Shown piece after piece: positions 58,371 to 64,000 of a stretch of 64,000 nt of DNA. The notes below the pieces were generated by a model. It was not told the origin of the DNA, did not search any database, and saw only the letters and a list, made by a program, of their open reading frames with translations. Source of the stretch: Halichondria panicea (lineage: Eukaryota > Porifera > Demospongiae > Suberitida > Halichondriidae); assembly GCF_963675165.1 (NCBI RefSeq), contig NC_087388.1:1714800-1778799 (forward strand), read 5' to 3'. Every line of letters begins with the position of its first letter. Position 1 is the stretch's first letter. The translations under genes and the position numbers were made by a program.

Positions 58371-58902
58371 ACTGTGAAATTACATTTACAGACAACATGC
58401 AATCATGTCAGTTACATTACATGGAAACATTACGTGTGTACGTACGTACGTACGTCATAATATCATTTGCATGTTGAATTGGCATTATTATTGTGACGGA
58501 TTGACATATGGCTCTCTCCCGCTTTCTTGCTTCTATACGCTTTTTGGTACTTCCCCCTCACAAGCAAAATTAATGAAAGATTACTTGTATAATTATATAC
58601 TTGTTGTAGTGATGTTAAAAAACCATTCATATAACTCACAATCAGGGCTGCATGTTTAATTGTCATTATTCTCGTTATTACAGCTTAATCGCACTAGCAT
58701 TGCATTCATGCAATAAACATAATAGTGTATACGGTGCATGGTTAGTGCTCTATGTGGGAAATAACAAAATACAGCAGTGGGATTTAAAGCCGAGCCATTT
58801 ATTCAGGAATGAGCACAGTTGTTATTACCATGCTTATATACTCATCACATCAGTTAAAGGAGCCTATAATTATTTCTGTAACAGTACATAGCTGTAAGAA
58901 AC

Positions 58903-60110
58903 ATGTATGCCGTGTGTGGTAGTGACATGCATATGAAAATACAAAGTCGTGTTTCACAGGAATTGACTAAGAGAGTTAAAGATTCTTCATTTGAAGCCAA
59001 TGCTACGAATGAGCACGATGAAACTCCTCTTCACTTGCTTGTGAAGCGGCCATTCACACAGGACAAGCTACAACTGAAAATGGAGTTAATCATCTCAATG
59101 CTCACATACAGTCGAGCAGACATGAATATTCCTGACAACTCTGGAAACTCTCCTCTTCACAGTGCTGTTAAGGTGAGGCTCAGAGCTGTTAATTATAGTT
59201 CAGCAAACTCAAATTCCTTGTGGGTAAAAACGAAGATGACTTTCTATAATATACCCTAGAGCTAAAGCATATCTCAGTCAGTGAGTGGTATGATGACTGA
59301 CTTATAATTAATTGTACATGTAGTTGTGTATATATACGTGCATGGTGTAGGACACATGCAAGTATAATTATGTGAATTGCCTTCCTCTACGTCTTATAAC
59401 TATGCATGCATGCAGGCTGGTGAGCTGGGTACAGTTAAAGTATTGGTTGCATTCAATGCTGATGTGAACCAATTAAACACGGACGGAGAGACTCCACTTG
59501 ACTTAGTCACTCGCCTGCAAACACCTGTTGATTCGAACCTAGTCACTTTTTTGGAATCATCAGGAGCAAAGCACAGCGATAATTTGAAAGCATCTGGCTT
59601 TGATTTCTCCAAATTAGAGTGCTCTGCTGTTGAATCTCAAGACATAATTGCTGAAGCTGTATCTAGAACGGCAGTTGATCTACGGCAAAAAACACAAGAA
59701 ATTCTATCCAATGATCAAGATAATTCCAACGGTAGAGAACTAGCTTCGCTTGTTGCTAAGGTGGATCAGCTGAAGAAGGGAGGTGGGCGAGTTCTGTGTT
59801 TGGACGGGGGTGGAATCAGGGGATTAATTCAAATTGAAATTCTCAGCCAGTTGGAGAGGGAGACGGGGAAAAAGGTGACGGAGCTGTTTGATTGGATAAT
59901 AGGCACCTCAACGGGTGGTGTTGTGGCTATCAGTGTTATCTATCGTGAGTGGTAATTTTTTTCCTCGGTACACATAATTATTTTGTAGTAACTAACTCAC
60001 TGGACAATAGCTATTGTTCTTACAAAATGCATGCATGTACAGGTGCATGTATCACCTTAGAAATCGGTGGTACAGTAGAACCTCGGATAGTTAATAACGT
60101 CAGATAATGT

Positions 60111-60177
<67 letters not shown>

Positions 60178-61808
60178 CACACACACACACACACAAACAG
60201 CCAAGTTAACGCTCTATGAGCTCAGACAGTTCTACTTCCAGGCCCGGTACGAGGTTTTTGGCACAGGGAAACATGGCATGGCCTACAATACTGATGCTCT
60301 GATTGACATATACAGAACCAATATGGCTGGCTACTCTATGAACGACGTCAAGATACCCAGGCGAGAAAGATATGTCCGTTAAGATAAAATCTAGCTACTA
60401 CATATCTCCTCACTCGTTCAATGCACGCATGAGCTCTATATAACAGAGTTGGATATACTCCTACTTTCTCGTGCAAAAGCTTAATCACACACGTGCACTC
60501 AGTACGGTTGTATTGCTATTACTGCTGTCTGTAATATAGGATTCTTGTAAGCGCGGTGGACAAAAGCAGTTCCAATCTGAAGGTTCGATTCTTTAACAAC
60601 TGTTTTGACGATGAATACTCAACTCGTAAGTCCACATAATTATAATAAAGTGTAACTCACTGTATCCATGATGCATTACGTAATAGCACTACGCGTCTCG
60701 AGGGCTAAATGCAATATAGACTATGCATCCCGAGTGCACTAAGTTAGTATCCCCAGGGCATAGTCCATGCGCATTCAACATTGGCGTGACGAATAGTTTG
60801 ACCCACAAAAGGTTGGGGCCCCTCGATGCTAGAGTAAAGCAGCCCCAACCCCGAACACTTGCAAAATTCAACGCTGCTGCAAAGCACCTCAAACAGTCAC
60901 ACCCCGAACAGTGACATTCCCTTTAATGCTGCTGCAAAACAGCCACTCCCCAACCTGACGATACTTTCATAGAGTGTGTAATAATGATGCTATATACTGT
61001 AAGCTGTGCTATATACGATATTTAGGGGAAATGTCATGTAGCTTAGTCAGTACATAATTTTTTTTTATAATTATGACATTATTGCACATAGCAACATAAT
61101 TATATAGCAACGGGATATGCATGACTTTAAGTGTTCAATTAATTCTGACTGCATAATTATACAGAGGAGGCCTGGAAAGTAGCCCGGTACACTTCAGCTG
61201 CTCCCATCTTGTTCAAGGAGATGGATGACTTCGTGGATGGTGGAGTGCTGGCACATAATCCGAGCATTCTCGGAATCTCTCGGATTCAAGAGCACTATTC
61301 CAAGAGAGGGGAGATGCTTCCCATATCAATGATTGTGTCTATAGGTACCGGAATACCACCGGATAGAGAGTTAGGGAATATTGATGCACAAAACTATCTG
61401 TCCTTTGGTAAAAAATGGTTTGAAGGTGCTGTAAAGGAAACAATTGGAAACTTGGGCACAGTTCTTGGAAATGCTGTAAGTCAACTTTTTAAATAAAAAA
61501 ACGTGTCTGATCAAAGTCGGTATTCTCTTCCACCCCGTCCTCATACACAAACACATGCACTCACACAGATCGTTGATACCCAGGTTGCCCACATATCTAC
61601 CTCAACAGTTTGCGCTGGGTTCGAGGTTCCCTACTTTCGTTTTGACCCACCTTTGTCAAAAGTTGTATCAACGGGTGAGACTGATCTCAACTCCCTCTTA
61701 GATATGATGCTCGTCACCAAGACAACGAGTGGCAATTGGACGCAAGAGGTTGTGGAACAGCTGCACAAGTGCGTAGAGGCAAGAGCTGACTTTTTGGAAT
61801 CTTTATAG
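58903..61808 (+). CDS. Ankyrin-patatin phospholipase, calcium-independent PLA2 type
   Basis: Exons: 58903-59172, 59416-59944, 60201-60360, 60540-60625, 61165-61475, 61569-61808; 531 residues. N-terminal ankyrin repeats (DETPLHLLVK, NSGNSPLHSAVK, DGETPLDLV) are followed by a patatin domain with the anion hole DGGGIRG (220-226), nucleophile motif GTSTGG (Ser255) and catalytic DGG (Asp373). This matches the Ser-Asp dyad of iPLA2-beta (PLA2G6), which hydrolyses phospholipid acyl esters. It is shorter than human PLA2G6 (about 800 residues), with fewer ankyrin repeats. The start is uncertain: TTTCACAG at 58953-58960 could be an acceptor, with an earlier first exon. Phase requires the exon ending at 60360 to use a GC donor (AG|GCGAGA). 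AATAAA lies at 61811, three bases past the stop. Confidence 0.85.
60113..60195. repeat. AC microsatellite next to a splice acceptor
   Basis: About 80 bp of (AC)n, with one TG interruption, ends just before the acceptor ACACAAACAG at 60200 of the phospholipase gene. Confidence 0.95.
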
Positions 61809-61810
61809 CA

Positions 61811-61816
61811 AATAAA
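61811..61816 (+). terminator. Polyadenylation signal AATAAA
   Basis: Canonical hexamer right after the phospholipase stop codon. It implies a very short 3' UTR if used. Confidence 0.6.
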
Positions 61817-62102
61817 GACTGTTATAAATGTAGCATTCGAGTGTAAAAATTAACCAACAGTTATACTGTAAATTTATAGTGACAATACTATATGCATGCA
61901 ATAGCTACAACGTACCATGCATGTTAGATCTATATTTTATATTGACAAAACGTTATACACCCTCAGTTAGGCCCTGATATATTATGCATTACATGATTGT
62001 CTAGTTGGATAGAACACTTCCTCTAACCAATCAGATTGCGGTATTTTAATAGGCAAACATGATCTAAATTAATGTAGCAAAGCTAGCTAATTCAGTTTGC
62101 GC

Positions 62103-62144
62103 ATGTGCAGGCCTATATTTTAATTGGCCTGGATTCGAGGCTAG
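62103..62144. mobile_element. Small palindromic hairpin element, third copy
   Basis: CAGGCCTATATTTTAATTGGCCTG stem followed by GATTCGAGGCTAG, sharing the tail of the copies at 47404 and 54116. Confidence 0.5.
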
Positions 62145-62259
62145 TGTTGACAATGTATAATGCTGAAGTCAGCACTTACTAAAAAACAATAATAACTTTC
62201 TAATAAGGCGACCTTCACCAAGTTCAGCAAGAACCTTCCAGAAGCATACGACCTCTTTC

Positions 62260-62577
62260 TAGTTGGGCGGAGCCCGACCGTCCCTGACGGGAGGTCGGGT
62301 TGCAAGCCTATCTGGAATTTGTTCTGCGCATTATGTAGTACTGCTATGAATATTATTATTCTCAGGTGGGTGTTAACCGACTTGATGACGTTGTAAACCA
62401 CAGGATGGCACAGCAATACTGCATGCGGTTTTGCAACTAGATGCAAGCGGAAGTGTAACCAAGCCACGTGAAAAATGCTGCAATCTGATAGGGCGCCACT
62501 ATAGTGGCGCTAGAACAAATCCCAGATAGGCTTGCAACCCGACCTCCCGTCAGGGACGGTCGGGCTCCGCCCAACTA
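62260..62577. mobile_element. MULE-type MITE whose arms contain a hairpin
   Basis: Arms at 62260-62325 and 62512-62577 start TAGTTGGGCGGAGCCCGACC. The direct repeat ACCTCTTTC is at 62251-62259 and 62578-62586. Each arm includes its own stem CCCGACC-G-TCCC/GGGA-GGTCGGG, and the right arm is preceded by the perfect palindrome GCGCCACTATAGTGGCGC (62493-62510). Confidence 0.85.
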
Positions 62578-62754
62578 ACCTCTTTCCAGAACTACTCCGA
62601 AAGCTGAGGCACTTAGTAGAAGTTTCTTTTTGACTAACCGTTAGAAACAGTGAAAAACCATTTATTAACGTTACGTAAAGGTTATATCACGTGATCCACA
62701 CAGCGCTATACAGTGCAGTAAAGTACGTGAAATGCATGAGAGCTAGAGAGTGTT

Positions 62755-64000
62755 CATTGGTGTGTATGTGTCTGTGAGTGTTCACTAGTGTCAGCCAGTG
62801 ATCATGGGTGTATGCCAGTGTTTACTAGTGTGTGTCAGTGTATGCCAGTGATCATGGGTGTATGCCAGTGATCATGGGTGTCCGTGAGTGTTCGCTGGTG
62901 TCTGCCAGTGATCATGGGTGTCTGTGAGTGATCATGGGTGTCTGCGAGTGTTCGCTGGTGTCTGCGAGTGTTCGCTGGTGTCCGTGAGTGTTCACTGGTG
63001 TCTGCCAGTGATCATGGGTGTCTGCCAGTGATCATGGGTGTCTGTGAGTGTTCGCTGGTGTCTGCTAGTGTTCTCTGGTGTCTGCCAGTGTTCCCTGGTG
63101 TCCCTGAGTGTTCCCTGGTGTCTGCAAGTGATCATGAGTGTCTGTGAGTGTTCGCGGGTGTCTGCCAGTGTTCATGGGTGTCCATGAGTGTTCGCTGGTG
63201 TCTGCCAGTGTCTGTGAGTGTTTGCTGGTGTCTGCCAGTGATCATGGGTGTCTGCCAGTGATCATGAGTGTCTGCCAGTGATCATGGGTGTCTGCCAGTG
63301 ATCATGGGTGTCTGCCAGTGTTTACTAGTGTCTGTCAGTGTATGTCAGTGTCTATGGGTGTCTGTGAGTGTTCGCTGGTGTCTGCCAGTGTCTGTGAGTG
63401 TTCGCGGGTGTCTGCCAGTGATCATGGGTGTCTCAGGAGTGCCTGTGAGTGTTCTCTGGTGTCTGCCAGTGATCATGGGTGTCTGCCAGTATTCTCTGGT
63501 GTCTGTGAGTGTCCGCTGGTGTCTGCGAGTGTTCGCAGGTGTCTGCCAGTGATTATGGGTGTCTGTGAGTGTTCGCTGGTGTCTGCCAGTGTTCGCTGGT
63601 GTCCGTGAGTGTTCCCTGGTGTCTGCAAGTGATCATGAGTGTCTGTGAGTGTTCTCTGGTGTCTGCCAGTGATCATGGGTGTCTGCCAGTATTCTCTAGT
63701 GTCTGTGAGTGTTCGCTGGTGTCTGTGAGTGTTCGCTGGTGTCTGCGAGTGTTCGCAGGTGTCTGCCAGTGATCATGGGTGTCTGTGAGTGTTCGCTGGT
63801 GTCTGCAAGTGATCATGAGTGTCTGTGAGTGTTCGCGGGTGTCTGCCAGTGATCATGGGTGCCTGCCAGTGTTCGCTGGTGTCTGTGAGTGTTCGCTGGT
63901 GTCTGCGAGTGTTCGCTGGTGTCTGCGAGTGTTCCCTAGTGTCTGTGAGTGTTCGCTGGTGTCCGTGAGTGTTCACTGGTGTCTGCCAGTGATCATGGGT
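62755..64000. repeat. 20-bp GT-rich minisatellite, continuing past the right edge
   Basis: More than 60 units of 20 bp, built from two main half-unit types: GTGTCTGCCAGTGATCATGG and GTGTCTGTGAGTGTTCGCTG. One 21-bp unit near 63435 shifts the register. Blocks of about ten units recur (63450-63545 resembles 63650-63765). Open frames run through it on both strands because the unit lacks stops in several phases; I do not call them genes. Confidence 0.95.

Noticed and set aside
60723..60914. 63-codon frame in a phospholipase intron
   Set aside because: No domain and it lies within the intron defined by matching phases on both sides.
62938..63976. Overlapping Cys/Ser-Val-rich open frames
   Set aside because: They are products of the stop-free 20-bp minisatellite in several frames on both strands.

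Overview
The window looks like a piece of an invertebrate animal genome, most likely a demosponge. It is AT-rich, with genes split into short exons by GT-AG introns. It is crowded with small terminal-inverted-repeat elements, and it carries an ankyrin/Roc-COR/death-domain gene with decayed tandem copies. The organism call is inference. The animal origin is firm: AARS1, ZNFX1, SPARC-type and iPLA2-type genes are all recognisable.

Layout: (1) 2-6981, + strand, is the 3' part of a giant ANK-Roc-COR-death domain gene that enters from the left edge, followed to about 14.2 kb by decayed copies of its 3' half. (2) 14659-20238, - strand, is an intronless ZNFX1-type helicase/zinc-finger gene. (3) 20.3-24.1 kb is a gene desert made largely of inverted-repeat elements. 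(4) 24107-46562, - strand, is a complete alanyl-tRNA synthetase gene. I resolved 23 coding exons that sum exactly to 968 codons plus stop, and an upstream exon would add a mitochondrial presequence. Its introns contain seven tandem tRNA-Cys(GCA) genes and two copies of what folds as an H/ACA snoRNA, all on the host strand. (5) Across a short bidirectional promoter, 47648-49983, + strand, is a secreted Kazal/thyroglobulin-1/VWC-like/SPARC-type calcium-binding protein. (6) 50951-56746, - strand, is an unrecognised KH-like, Cys/His-rich protein in at least eight exons. (7) 58903-61808, + strand, is an ankyrin plus patatin phospholipase of the iPLA2 type. (8) From 62755 to the right edge is a 20-bp GT-rich minisatellite.

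The most notable items are the AARS1 locus (translation RNA genes nested inside a translation enzyme gene, plus a candidate dual-targeting exon), the paired intronic H/ACA RNAs, the unusual SPARC-like domain order, the KH/Cys-rich orphan gene, and several MITE families with intact 8-9 bp target duplications that imply fairly recent movement. All exon structures were derived by eye from frame, phase and splice sites. No database search was run.
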